64,000 bases of DNA from Tundrisphaera sp051175315 (lineage in GTDB: Bacteria; Planctomycetota; Planctomycetia; Isosphaerales; Isosphaeraceae), in NCBI RefSeq assembly GCF_051175315.1, contig NZ_CP195100.1, positions 3,472,001 to 3,536,000 on the forward strand, read 5' to 3'. The position numbers and the translations under genes are program-made. Positions 17,611-27,141 of this stretch are shown in pieces (position 1 is the stretch's first letter; each line of letters starts with the position of its first letter). A model generated the notes under the pieces. That model was not told where the DNA came from and did no database searches. It worked only from the letters and a program-made list of their open reading frames with translations.

Positions 17611-19941
17611 ATGGGTCACGGACGGCGATCCGGCCGCATCATCGGCGTCGCGACGCTCGCCGCGTCCCTGCTCCTGGGCGGGGGAAGGGCCGGGGCGGAT
17701 ACGGTCATCCTCAAGAACGGGGTCGCCTACAAGGGGACCGTCGACCGCGACAATACGACCATCAGCGTCTACGACGGCCTGAAGCGGATCGTCTTCCGCG
17801 ACAACCGGATCGAGCGGATCGATTCGGACCCCGGCTATTCCCGCAACGAGCGATTCCAGCTGGTCCAACCGTTGGAAGTCCATGCCGGGGTGATGCCGCA
17901 CGCCGCCGTCAACATCCAGTCGACCCCCTGGGATGCCAAGGGGCGCCGGAGCTTCCGCTACCTGACGCAGAAGCCGGGCAAGGGGATGGCCGCCGTCGAG
18001 ATGCAGCAGGCGATCAACGAGCTGACCCCGCACATGGTCAAGTATCGCGGGATCGACGGCTTCTGGCTCGGCCAGGTCGCCACCAGCCAGGTCCCCCGCC
18101 CGATGATCCTGGGGCTGCTGGGGCGCGTGGACCAGGCCGACCAGGAGCAGCGGCTCAAGGTTGCCCGCTGGCTGATCCAGGCAGAATGGTTCCCGGAGGC
18201 CCGCGAGGCCCTCGACGGCCTGGCCCGCGACTTCGCCGACCTGGCCCCGACCGTGGCCGACGTCCGCAACTCGATCGCCGAGATGGAGGCCCGCGAATCC
18301 CTGGCCGAGGCCCGTGTCCGCCGGCAGGGGAATCAACCGGTCGCCGCCCTGGCCCGGCTCCGGGCGATCCCCGAAGCCGGCCTGCCCGAATCCCTGCTCG
18401 AAGAACTGCGGGCCGAGATCCGCGCCGCCGACGATCGGTTGGCGGCCGACCGGACGCTCGCCGCCGACCTCCGGTCGCTGGCCGACTCCCTGCCCGAGGA
18501 AGATCGGAAGGCCTGGAAGGTCCACCTGGCCGAGGTGCTGGAAGGGCTGTCGCAGGCCCCCGAGGTCGCCCGGCCCCGGCTCGAACCCCCGGCGCCCGCC
18601 TCGCCCGCCCCGGCCTCGGCGGCGGCCACGGTCCCCCCCGACCCATCGCCCGCGGCCCGCTTCGCGCGGAAGATGTCGGGATGGGTCGTCGGCGAGGACG
18701 CCGCGACCGAGGATCTCAGGGCGGCCCTGGCCATGTGGAAGGGGCGGGACGCCGCCCAGGCGTATCTCTCCGAGTCCGACCCGATGGCCCGCGAGACCCT
18801 GCTAGCCGACCTGGTCAAATACGCCGAGGTCGACCGGCCGACCATGGAACGCATCATCCCCCGGATGCCCCCGCCGCTCCGGGATCGCGACCGGGCCCGT
18901 GAGGCGGCCCCCGGGGTGAAGATCCGCCGGGTCGCCGAGGATGAGAACCCGGTCCCCTCGGAATACGCCGTCCTCCTCCCGCCCGAATACCACCCGCTCC
19001 GGTCCTACCCGGCCGTGGTCGTCCTCCACGACGGCAAGGGCCCGCTCCCGGCGATCGACCTGGTGGCGGAGGAGGCGGCCCGCCGGGGCTACATCGCGAT
19101 CGCCCCGGAATATGCCGCCCCCGGCAAGCTCGGCGGCGACCCCGCCTCGGTGATCCTCGCCCTCCGCGACGCCCGCAAGCGGTACGCGATCGACTCCGAT
19201 CGGGTATTCCTGCTCGGCCAGCTCGACGGCGGCACCTCGGCCTGGGAGATCGGCCTGGGCCACCCGGACACCTTCGCCGGGGTGGTCTCGCTCTCGGGCT
19301 TCCCGGCCCGCTATGCCTACCGCTACACCAAGAATGCCGAGCAGGTCCCGCTGTACGTCGCCCTCGGCGAACTCGCCCCAGGCGCCCGCGAGGTGGTCTT
19401 CGACACGCTGGTCAAGAAGCAGATCGACGACGTCCAGGACGTGACCTACGTGGACTACCTCAAGCGGGGGTACGAGTCGTTCCCCGAGGAAATCCCGCCC
19501 GCCTTCGACTGGATGGACCGCCGCCGACGCGACCCGGCCCCCAAGGGCTTCGAGCTGGTGACCGCCCGCGACACCGACGACCGGTTCTTCGGCGTCGTGG
19601 TCCGCGACTTCGTCCCCGGGCGCGTCACCGCGCCCGAGGCCGCCGACCCGCTCGGCAAGAACCTCCGGCCGGCCACGCTCAAGGTCCGAACCACGGTCCA
19701 GGGCAACCAGTTGACCCTGACCACGTCCGGCATCCAGCGGATGGACGTCTGGCTCAGCAGCAAGCTCCTGGACCCGAACCGGACGATCCAGGTCCGGATC
19801 AACGGGTCGCTGATCTATCGCGGGCAACCGGCGGCCAACGACCTCGCCCCGATGCTCGAAGACGTGCGCGTCCGCGGCGACCGCCAGCAGTTATACTTCC
19901 TGAAGATCGCGGCCGACGGCCCGCGGACCAGGATTCGTTGA
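17611..19941 (+). CDS. Secreted esterase-like protein with probably inactive alpha/beta hydrolase domain
   Basis: A 776-residue exported protein with a signal peptide ending AGA-DTV. The N-terminal part (about 30-300) starts with a short beta region (ILKNGVAYKGTV) and continues as helical repeats. After a Pro/Ala linker, a PHB-depolymerase-like alpha/beta hydrolase fold runs from about residue 440 to 640. Where active relatives have GxSxGG, this protein reads GQLDGG, with Leu (codon 19221-19223) in place of the nucleophilic Ser. It is therefore probably a binding protein or pseudo-enzyme, unless another residue substitutes. The start follows GAGGGGG (17597-17603). The GH13 gene begins 25 bases downstream. 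Confidence 0.85.
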   Translation: MGHGRRSGRIIGVATLAASLLLGGGRAGADTVILKNGVAYKGTVDRDNTTISVYDGLKRIVFRDNRIERIDSDPGYSRNERFQLVQPLEVHAGVMPHAAVNIQSTPWDAKGRRSFRYLTQKPGKGMAAVEMQQAINELTPHMVKYRGIDGFWLGQVATSQVPRPMILGLLGRVDQADQEQRLKVARWLIQAEWFPEAREALDGLARDFADLAPTVADVRNSIAEMEARESLAEARVRRQGNQPVAALARLRAIPEAGLPESLLEELRAEIRAADDRLAADRTLAADLRSLADSLPEEDRKAWKVHLAEVLEGLSQAPEVARPRLEPPAPASPAPASAAATVPPDPSPAARFARKMSGWVVGEDAATEDLRAALAMWKGRDAAQAYLSESDPMARETLLADLVKYAEVDRPTMERIIPRMPPPLRDRDRAREAAPGVKIRRVAEDENPVPSEYAVLLPPEYHPLRSYPAVVVLHDGKGPLPAIDLVAEEAARRGYIAIAPEYAAPGKLGGDPASVILALRDARKRYAIDSDRVFLLGQLDGGTSAWEIGLGHPDTFAGVVSLSGFPARYAYRYTKNAEQVPLYVALGELAPGAREVVFDTLVKKQIDDVQDVTYVDYLKRGYESFPEEIPPAFDWMDRRRRDPAPKGFELVTARDTDDRFFGVVVRDFVPGRVTAPEAADPLGKNLRPATLKVRTTVQGNQLTLTTSGIQRMDVWLSSKLLDPNRTIQVRINGSLIYRGQPAANDLAPMLEDVRVRGDRQQLYFLKIAADGPRTRIR

Positions 19942-19966
19942 TGAGACGCCCCGACGCCGCACGGAG

Positions 19967-21496
19967 ATGATGGTGCTCGAACCCCAGACGCCCGATTGGG
20001 TCCGCGACGCGATCTTCTACCAGATCTTCCCCGATCGGTTTGCCCGCAGCCTCTCGCTCCCCAAGCCGCAACGGCTCGATGAATGGGGCTCCGCCCCGAC
20101 GCCCCACGGCTATCAGGGGGGCGACCTGCTGGGTGTGGTCGAACGCCTGGATTACCTGGTCGACCTGGGGATCAACGCCATCTACTTCACGCCGATCTTC
20201 CAGTCGGCCTCCAACCATCGCTATCACACCCACGACTACGAGCGCGTCGATCCGATGCTCGGCGGCGAGGCCGCCCTGCGGAGGCTGGTGGACGAGTCGC
20301 ACGCCCGGGGCATCCGGGTCGTGCTGGACGGGGTCTTCAACCACGCCAGCCGCGGGTTCTTCCAGTTCCACGACATCCTGGAGAATGGCGAAAATTCGGC
20401 CTACCTCGACTGGTTCACGGTCCACGGCTGGCCCCTGAACGCCTACGACCACGCCGCCAGCCCCTCCTACAACGCCTGGTGGGGGCTCCATGCCCTGCCG
20501 AAGTTCAACACCGACACCCCGGCGGTGCGCGAATATCTCTGGGGGATCGGCCGGAAGTGGATCGAGTTCGGCATCGACGGCTGGCGGCTCGACGTGGCCA
20601 ACGAGATCGACGACGACTCCTTCTGGCGCGAGTTCCGCCGGAAGGTTCGGGCCGCGAATCCGGAGGCCTACATCGTGGGCGAGATCTGGGAGTCGAACCG
20701 GCTCGCCGACCTCACCCCGTTCGCCTCGGGCGAGGACCGCAACGACGAGGCGACCCGCTGGCTCCGAGGCGACATGTGGGACGCGGTGATGAACTACGCG
20801 TTCACCCGAGCCTGCCTGGCCTTCTTCATCGGCGACCGGGTCGACCCCACCGAGATCGGCCGGACCGGCTTCCGCAAGCTCGACCCGGTCGGCGCCCCGG
20901 CGTTCCGGACCGCCATCGAGCGGCTGCTGGCCCACAACCACCCCAACACCACCGGGGTGATGCTCAACCTGCTGGACAGCCACGACCTGGCCCGTTTCCG
21001 GTACTTCGCCAAGGGCGACGCCTCGGCGGTCCGGCTGGCCACCCTGTTCCAGATGACCTACCCGGGCGCCCCGTCGATCTACTACGGCGACGAGATCGGC
21101 CTCGACGGCGGCCATGATCCGTTCAATCGCGAGGCCTTCCCCTGGCATCGGACCGATACCTGGGACCTCGGCCTGCTCCACGACTTCCAGAAGATGGTCG
21201 CCCTCCGCAAGGCCCGCCCGTCCCTCCGCCGCGGCTCGTTCGCCTTCATGCTGGCGGAAAATGACGTGGTGGCCTACGTCCGGCAACTCGGGGACGAGAC
21301 CGTGATCGTCGCCCTGAACACCGCGACGGAAACCCGGCGCGTCGACCTCAACGCCCATCCCCACCTGGCCGAAGGGGCGGTGCTGGAAGACGTCTGGAAC
21401 CACGAGGCCGCCCGGGTCGAGGACGGTCACCTCCGGTCGATCGAACTGGCCCCGCGCACCGGCCGGGTCTTCGCCACCCCGGCCCCGGCCCGATGA
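19967..21496 (+). CDS. GH13 alpha-amylase family glycosidase (neopullulanase/cyclomaltodextrinase type)
   Basis: A 509-residue enzyme acting on alpha-glucans or maltodextrins. It lacks a signal peptide, so it is cytosolic. The (beta/alpha)8 barrel shows all GH13 regions: VVLDGVFNH, GWRLDVAN with nucleophile Asp209, GEIWE with acid/base Glu239, and LDSHDLAR with Asp340. A beta-sandwich C-terminal domain follows. There is no long N-terminal domain N, so it is a short member. It begins MM, with the two ATGs directly after CGGAG. The next gene overlaps by four bases (ATGA), indicating translational coupling with a methyltransferase. Confidence 0.92.
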   Translation: MMVLEPQTPDWVRDAIFYQIFPDRFARSLSLPKPQRLDEWGSAPTPHGYQGGDLLGVVERLDYLVDLGINAIYFTPIFQSASNHRYHTHDYERVDPMLGGEAALRRLVDESHARGIRVVLDGVFNHASRGFFQFHDILENGENSAYLDWFTVHGWPLNAYDHAASPSYNAWWGLHALPKFNTDTPAVREYLWGIGRKWIEFGIDGWRLDVANEIDDDSFWREFRRKVRAANPEAYIVGEIWESNRLADLTPFASGEDRNDEATRWLRGDMWDAVMNYAFTRACLAFFIGDRVDPTEIGRTGFRKLDPVGAPAFRTAIERLLAHNHPNTTGVMLNLLDSHDLARFRYFAKGDASAVRLATLFQMTYPGAPSIYYGDEIGLDGGHDPFNREAFPWHRTDTWDLGLLHDFQKMVALRKARPSLRRGSFAFMLAENDVVAYVRQLGDETVIVALNTATETRRVDLNAHPHLAEGAVLEDVWNHEAARVEDGHLRSIELAPRTGRVFATPAPAR

Positions 21497-22284
21497 GCGG
21501 CGAGCCGCCCCCCGACTGGATGCTGCCCGCCGGGGTGGACGCCCCGCTCTGGCGGTACGCCCACACCCCCCGGCTGGCCGTCGAGGAGGATGATTACTTC
21601 TCCGGCCATCCGCTGTTCGAGGCCGATGCCCGGGCGCTCGACGCCCGGTTCGTCGAGCCCGGCCCGCTGGTCGACCTCGGGTGCGGGGCCGGACGGCATT
21701 CGATCCGGTTCGCCCGGCGCGGCTTCCCCGTGACGGCGGTCGACCTCTCCGCGCCGATGCTGCGGACGGTCCGGGCCAAGGCGCAGGCGGAGGGGGTGGC
21801 GGTCGACTGCGTCCAGGCCAACCTGTGCCGGCTCGGCTGCTTCCCGGACGCGACCTTCGCCTCTGCGATCTCGATGTTCAGCACCCTGGGGATGATCCGG
21901 GGGGCGGCCCGACGCCGCGAGGCGGTGGCCGAGGCGTTCCGCATCCTCCGGCCCGGCGGGCGGCTGGCCCTCCACGCCCACAACGTCTGGCTCAACCTGG
22001 GGGACCGCCAGGGCCGGCGGTGGCTGCTGAGCGAGCTAGGACGTCGGTGGGCCGGTCGGATCGACGAGGCCGGGGACCGGCGGATGACCTATCGCGGCGT
22101 GGCCGGGATGGGGGTCCACCTCTTCACCTGGAAGGAGCTGGCAGGGGACCTCGGGGCGGCCGGCTTCCGGATCGATGAGGTGCTGCCGATCGACGCCGTC
22201 CACGCCCGGCCGATCCGGTGGCCCCGGCTGCTCCGCGACCTGCGGGCCGGGGGGTGGCTGGTGTTCGCCCGCAAGCCGGGTTGA
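21493..22284 (+). CDS. Class I SAM-dependent methyltransferase
   Basis: A 263-residue methyltransferase with motif I LVDLGCGAGRHSIRFARRG, the acidic residue ending strand 2 (VTAVDLS) and a post-motif segment FRILRPGGRLALHAHN. The substrate is unknown. Its ATG lies inside the GH13 stop (ATGA), so the two proteins are made from one message at similar levels. The C-terminal part (RWPRLLRDLRAGGWLVFARKPG) is typical of this broad group. Confidence 0.88.
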   Translation: MSGEPPPDWMLPAGVDAPLWRYAHTPRLAVEEDDYFSGHPLFEADARALDARFVEPGPLVDLGCGAGRHSIRFARRGFPVTAVDLSAPMLRTVRAKAQAEGVAVDCVQANLCRLGCFPDATFASAISMFSTLGMIRGAARRREAVAEAFRILRPGGRLALHAHNVWLNLGDRQGRRWLLSELGRRWAGRIDEAGDRRMTYRGVAGMGVHLFTWKELAGDLGAAGFRIDEVLPIDAVHARPIRWPRLLRDLRAGGWLVFARKPG

Positions 22285-22292
22285 CGTCCGAC

Positions 22293-23246
22293 TCAGATCT
22301 GGTAGTCGAGCCCGCCCAGCGAGGGGTCGGCCCCGGCGGCCCGGATCCGGAGCCGAGGGTCCTCGATGGTGACCGTCGTGTTCGGCGCGACCGACCGGGT
22401 GATCCAGGCAGAGGATCCGATCACGGCGTTCTGGCCGATCACGGTCTTGCCGCCCAGGATCGTGGCGTTGGCATAGATGACCACGCCGTCCTCGATGGTC
22501 GGGTGCCGCTTGATGCCGCGGAGCAGCTCGCCGGTGGTCTCGTCGCGGGGGAAGCTGAGTGCGCCCAGGGTCACCCCCTGGTAGACCTTGACCCCCTCGC
22601 CGATGTGGGTCGTCTCCCCGATCACGACGCCGGTGCCGTGGTCGATGAAGAAGCTCCGCCCGATGGTGGCGCCGGGGTGGAGGTCGATGCCGGTCTTGGC
22701 GTGGGCGTACTCGGTCATCATCCGGGGGATCAGGGGCACGCCCAGCTTGTACAGGACGTGGGCGATCCGGAAGACCGTCACGGCGGCCACGCCGGGGTAG
22801 CAGAACAGGATCTCGTCGAGGTTCCGCGCGGCCGGGTCTCCTTCGAACGCGGCGCGGGCGTCGTCGGCCAGGATCTTCCGCAGGTCGGGGATCGACTCCA
22901 GGAGCTGGACCGCGATCGCCTGGGCCTCGGCGTCCAGGTCCTCGCCCGGCTCGCGCTCGTCGCAGCCGTGGCGCAGGGCCCGCGCGATCTGGGCGGTCAG
23001 GCGATCGTGGAGGCTGTCGATCAGGTCGCCGACGTGGTAGCCGACGTTGCCCAGGTGGAGGTTCTGCCGCCGGCCATAGCCCGGATAGAGGATCTCCCGG
23101 AAATCGGCCAGGATGTCGACCACCTCGCGATAGCTGGGCAGGGGGCAATGGCCCAGGTGGTGGATCCCGCCGCACTCCTCGTAGGTCTCGACGATCCGCT
23201 CGATCAGCGCGGGCATGGTCCCCTTGAGCCGCAGGTCTGTGGCCAT
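22293..23246 (-). CDS. Serine O-acetyltransferase (EpsC/CysE type)
   Basis: Acetylates L-serine with acetyl-CoA, the first step of cysteine synthesis. The 317-residue protein has an all-helical N-terminal domain. A left-handed beta-helix of hexapeptide repeats follows (GIDLHPGATIGRSFFIDHGTGVVIGETTHIGEG), including the catalytic His and Asp region, and the C-terminal TILGGKTVIGQNAVIGSSAWIT. It is longer than E. coli CysE and matches the EpsC-like group. GGGGAG lies about 11 bases before the ATG at 23246. It ends eight bases from the convergent methyltransferase stop. Confidence 0.92.
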   Translation of the reverse strand: MATDLRLKGTMPALIERIVETYEECGGIHHLGHCPLPSYREVVDILADFREILYPGYGRRQNLHLGNVGYHVGDLIDSLHDRLTAQIARALRHGCDEREPGEDLDAEAQAIAVQLLESIPDLRKILADDARAAFEGDPAARNLDEILFCYPGVAAVTVFRIAHVLYKLGVPLIPRMMTEYAHAKTGIDLHPGATIGRSFFIDHGTGVVIGETTHIGEGVKVYQGVTLGALSFPRDETTGELLRGIKRHPTIEDGVVIYANATILGGKTVIGQNAVIGSSAWITRSVAPNTTVTIEDPRLRIRAAGADPSLGGLDYQI

Positions 23247-23380
23247 GGTCGGACGGACTCCCCGGCGGATCGGCGCCCAGGCTAGGTCAGGTTCGAGGCG
23301 GATGAGATCGCGGACCGATTGTAGGAGGGCGGGGCAAACTGGTCAACGCCGGCACGCCGATCCCGCCGTCCCGGCCGGAC

Positions 23381-23408
23381 TTGTGCGATTGGCGTCGATC
23401 GCTACGAT
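23381..23408 (+). promoter_or_regulatory. Candidate promoter for the large propeller/HEAT protein
   Basis: TTGTGC (23381-23386), a 16-base spacer and TACGAT (23403-23408), 64 bases before the ATG at 23473, in the divergent gap with the serine acetyltransferase gene. Confidence 0.45.
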
Positions 23409-23472
23409 ACGCCCGGTCCTCGCCCCGAGCCGGCGGCCCCGGCGCGTCCCCAGGCCCCCACCGAGATCGACC

Positions 23473-26400
23473 ATGAACGGAAGTTTGGTCCGACTCCGGC
23501 CCGTCGCCCGCCTCGCGTCGGCCCTCGTTCCATGGTTCGCCCTGTCGGTCGCATCGGCCGCCCCGCCCGCCTCCGGGATGGTGGACCAGGGGACGCGCGA
23601 CCCCCGGCTCAAGGGGATCGCCGCGCCCCGGGGCATCAAGGTCGAGGTGGTGGCCGACGAGGCGGAGGTCGGCACGAGCCCGATAGCCATTGCGTTCGAT
23701 GACCGGGGCTCGCTCCTCGTCGCCGGCTGGAATCCCTCGGACCGGACCTACTCCGTCTCGGAGGTGATCCACCCGCCGACCGGCGACCCGGTCCGGGTGC
23801 GCCGGCTCCGCAAGACCACGACCGACGTGGTCCGCCGCCTCGTCGACAAGGACGGCAACGGGACGTTCGAGGCGTCGGAGGTCGTCCTGGAAGGGGCCGA
23901 GATGCCGGCCGCGATCGTCGCCGGCAAGGGCCATCTCCTGCTGGCCTGCGGCGGGCGGCTCGAACGCTGGGAGGACGAGGACGGCGACGGGCGGTTCGAG
24001 GCCCGGACGATCCTGGCCGATGGCTTCCCCGGGTCCGACCTCCACGGACTGAGCGGGATCACGCCCGGCCTCGACGGATGGCTCTACCTCGCGACCGGGG
24101 ACGGCCAGGGGCACCTGGTCGGGGCCGAGGGGCGACGCATCGACGTCGACCGGGCCGGGGCGATCTTCCGGTGCCGCCCCGACGGCTCGGAGCTTCACCT
24201 GTTCGCGACCGGGCTGTCCGACCCGCGCGGGGGCCTGGCCTTCGACGCCGCGTTCCGGCCGTTCCTGGCCGACGACGATCAGGAGGATGGTTCGAAGTTC
24301 CAGGGGGTCCGGCTGATCAGCCCGGTCGAGGAGGGGGACTATGGCTGGCGTTCCCGCCCCGACGGCTCGGCCGATTTCGACCGCGCGGCCGTCGATGGCG
24401 AGCGGTCCGGCAAGCTGCCGGTGGTGGCCCGGGTCGGCCGGGGCAGTCCCCACGGCCTGGTCGTCTACAACGGCTCGGCCTTGCCCGAGGAATGCCGCGA
24501 CCTGATCCTCTATCCCGACCAGGCCGGCCACCGGATCCGGGGCTTCAAGCTGAAGCCCGGCCCGGGTGCCCGGAAGCTGGAGGGGGAGACGGTCCTGATC
24601 TCCGGGGATGAGCAGTTTGCCCCGAAGGTCGCGGTCGTCGGGCCCGATGATGCTCTCTACGTCCTGGATGCCCGCCAGGGGCCCGGCGACGAGTCCCATC
24701 CGTGCGGTGCCGCGAAGGCCGGGCGGATCTATCGGATCACACGCGACGGGCCGGTTCAGGGCGATCCGCCCCAGGACGGAAAGTGGATCGGCTCCGCGAC
24801 GCTGGCCCAGCTCCTCCCGCTGCTGGGGGCGGAAAACCCGGCCCAGGCCGATCGGGCCGCCCGCGAGATCGTCGGCCGGGGGGCCGCGGTCGCACGCGGG
24901 CCGCTCCTGGGCACCCTCGCCGACCCGGCCAAACCGATCCACGCCCGCCTGCTCGGGCTCCAGGGGGCGCGGACCTTCTGGGATGAGACCGTCGAGGCCG
25001 CGATGGTCCAGGCCCTGACCGACCCCCATCCCGACGTCCGCCGCCTGGCCGCGCAGGCCCTGGCCTGGGAACCGAAGTCGCCCAACCCCCAGCTAATCGC
25101 CCGGCTCGCGCCGCTGCTGGCCGACGCCGATGCCGGGGTCGTCCGCGAGGCGGTCCTGGCGGTCGGCCGCCATGCCGACCACCGGCCCGGGCCGTCGTCG
25201 GTGGTCCTGGTCCGCCGCCTGTTCGCCGACCCGGGCATGGACCCGACGACCCGGGACGGCTACATCCGCGCCCTGGAACGGCTGGGCGATGCGGGCGTCG
25301 AGGAGCTGGCCGTGGCGGTCCGCACCAAGCACGGGGCCGACCGGGTCCGGGCCATCGCCTTCTGGACCTCGCTCCGATCGGCCCCCGCCGCCGAGCGCCT
25401 GCCCGGCCTGGTGGCGATGCCCGACCTGACCGGGACCGAACGCGCCGCGCTGATCCGGCACTATCTCGACTTCCCCGCCTCGATCGCGATGCCGACGCAG
25501 GGCCTGGCCGACTGGGCGGCCCGCCACCCCGAGGCCGAGTCCCCGGTCAAGCTGGCCGTGCTGGACGTCTGCCTCTCGGCGGGCAACCCCGCCTCGGCGC
25601 TGGTCCTCCGCCTGATCGATGACGAGGACGAGGCGACCCGGCTGGCCGCCATCGAGGTCGCCGCCCGGTCCCGCCCGCCCGGCTCGATGGCCCGGCTCGC
25701 CCAGAGGCTGAACCAGCCCGCCTCGTCGGCCGCCGAACGGCTTGCCATCGTCCGGGCCCTGGGGGGGGCCGGGTCGTCGGCGTTCCCGGCGATCGAGGCC
25801 GCCTATGCCCGGGCGAGCGACGACCCCGCCTACGCCGTGGCCGCCCTCCGGGCGATGGCCGAGGCCGACCCGGAGAAGGCCGCCCCGGCGATCGAGGCCG
25901 CCCTGGTCGGCTCGGTCTCCGACCTCAAGGCCGAGGCGATCCGGATTTTGTCCGCGACGCCGCAAGGGGCGATATCGCTGGGCAAGCGTCTCATCGCCGG
26001 CAAGCTCGGCCGCGACGACCTGCCCGCAGTGATGGCCGCCCTCGGGCATCATGGCGGCGCACCCGGGATCCGTCCGGTCTGGACCGAGGTGAATCAGGCA
26101 AACACCCCTATCGGCGATCTCGGAAAGTTGAAGCAGGGGGGCGATCCCTGGCGAGGTTTGGGTGTCTTGCTCCGGGACCCCATCCTCCGGGAAGGTCAGG
26201 TCCACTCGATCTCGGTCGCCGGGCCGGTCGGCCCTTACCTCTCGGAACATCAGGACAGCCTCAAGGGGGATGACCTCCTCAAGGCCATCGGTGATCGATC
26301 TTCCCTCGTAGGCTTCGCCCTGAATCGCCTGACCTTGAAGGATGGTCGCAAGGTGGAAGGGAATGTTCACAAGGAGGATGACACGTCGATCACCCTGGGC

Positions 26401-27141
26401 CGGCCGTTCAAGAAGGACGAGACTTTCCGGCTGGACGAGGTGGCAAGCCGGGACCGGATCGCCGCCAATCTCAGCCCGATGGATCTTCACAAGGAACTGA
26501 CCACGTCCGAGATCGCCGACCTGGTGGCCTTCCTCCGGAGCCAGCCGGCGCGGCAATCCCTGGAGCACGGCCCGCGGCGGATCGACCAGGTGATGGCCAT
26601 CGGCCCGATGGAGATGGGGGCGGACAAGCTCCGCGTCCCCCTGAACCGGATCGACCCGGCACGCGCCTTGCCTGGTCAGGATGGATCGTCCGTGGGCTGG
26701 GGCATGCTCGAAGCGTCGGCGGCCGGAACGTTCGACCTCCGGGGGCAGTTCGGCCACCGGCCGGGCCGGGCCTACATCGCCGCCGAGATCCGAAGTGAAT
26801 CCGACCAGGAGGCAGCCCTCCGGTTCGCCTCGGACGGGGCCGCGCGGGTCTACCTCAATGGGATCAAGGTCGGCGAGTTCGCCGCCGCCGACCCGTCCGA
26901 GATCGCCCCGGCCTTCGCCTCGCCCCGCCCCGGGACCGTGGCGCCGATGCCGGGGCTGGCCCGCCTCCTGCTCAAGGATGGCTGGAACCTCGTCGTCGTC
27001 GCCATCGACCGGGGCTTCGCCGGTTCGGACCGGGCCGCCTTCGAGGTCGCCTCGCCCCGGCCGGTCGAGATCCGGACGCCCCGCCCGACATCTTCGCCCA
27101 GCAACACCGCCGCCTCGCCCACCCCGGGACGCACCCGATGA
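23473..27141 (+). CDS. Large secreted propeller/HEAT protein with degenerate heme-c domain
   Basis: A 1222-residue exported protein of the planctomycete membrane-bound dehydrogenase group. After a signal peptide ending ASA-APP comes a beta-propeller (about 40-430: GITPGLDGWLYLATGDG, GLSDPRGGLAFDAAFRPF). HEAT-like helical repeats (about 450-850) follow, then a segment that lines up with the heme-binding domain usually found here. In that segment the expected CxxCH is replaced by EGQVH (26191-26205): both Cys are gone and only the His remains. The following motifs GPVGPYL, LTLKDGRKVEG and LTTSEIADLVAFLRS are kept. A C-terminal jelly-roll-like domain (about 1040-1200) ends the protein. Covalent heme and electron transfer are therefore unlikely. 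Third-position GC drops around 26050-26470. The stop overlaps the next start. Confidence 0.85.
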   Translation: MNGSLVRLRPVARLASALVPWFALSVASAAPPASGMVDQGTRDPRLKGIAAPRGIKVEVVADEAEVGTSPIAIAFDDRGSLLVAGWNPSDRTYSVSEVIHPPTGDPVRVRRLRKTTTDVVRRLVDKDGNGTFEASEVVLEGAEMPAAIVAGKGHLLLACGGRLERWEDEDGDGRFEARTILADGFPGSDLHGLSGITPGLDGWLYLATGDGQGHLVGAEGRRIDVDRAGAIFRCRPDGSELHLFATGLSDPRGGLAFDAAFRPFLADDDQEDGSKFQGVRLISPVEEGDYGWRSRPDGSADFDRAAVDGERSGKLPVVARVGRGSPHGLVVYNGSALPEECRDLILYPDQAGHRIRGFKLKPGPGARKLEGETVLISGDEQFAPKVAVVGPDDALYVLDARQGPGDESHPCGAAKAGRIYRITRDGPVQGDPPQDGKWIGSATLAQLLPLLGAENPAQADRAAREIVGRGAAVARGPLLGTLADPAKPIHARLLGLQGARTFWDETVEAAMVQALTDPHPDVRRLAAQALAWEPKSPNPQLIARLAPLLADADAGVVREAVLAVGRHADHRPGPSSVVLVRRLFADPGMDPTTRDGYIRALERLGDAGVEELAVAVRTKHGADRVRAIAFWTSLRSAPAAERLPGLVAMPDLTGTERAALIRHYLDFPASIAMPTQGLADWAARHPEAESPVKLAVLDVCLSAGNPASALVLRLIDDEDEATRLAAIEVAARSRPPGSMARLAQRLNQPASSAAERLAIVRALGGAGSSAFPAIEAAYARASDDPAYAVAALRAMAEADPEKAAPAIEAALVGSVSDLKAEAIRILSATPQGAISLGKRLIAGKLGRDDLPAVMAALGHHGGAPGIRPVWTEVNQANTPIGDLGKLKQGGDPWRGLGVLLRDPILREGQVHSISVAGPVGPYLSEHQDSLKGDDLLKAIGDRSSLVGFALNRLTLKDGRKVEGNVHKEDDTSITLGRPFKKDETFRLDEVASRDRIAANLSPMDLHKELTTSEIADLVAFLRSQPARQSLEHGPRRIDQVMAIGPMEMGADKLRVPLNRIDPARALPGQDGSSVGWGMLEASAAGTFDLRGQFGHRPGRAYIAAEIRSESDQEAALRFASDGAARVYLNGIKVGEFAAADPSEIAPAFASPRPGTVAPMPGLARLLLKDGWNLVVVAIDRGFAGSDRAAFEVASPRPVEIRTPRPTSSPSNTAASPTPGRTR

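Noticed and set aside
23473..27141. Reading the protein as an active c-type cytochrome dehydrogenase
   Set aside because: No CxxCH occurs anywhere in the 1222 residues.
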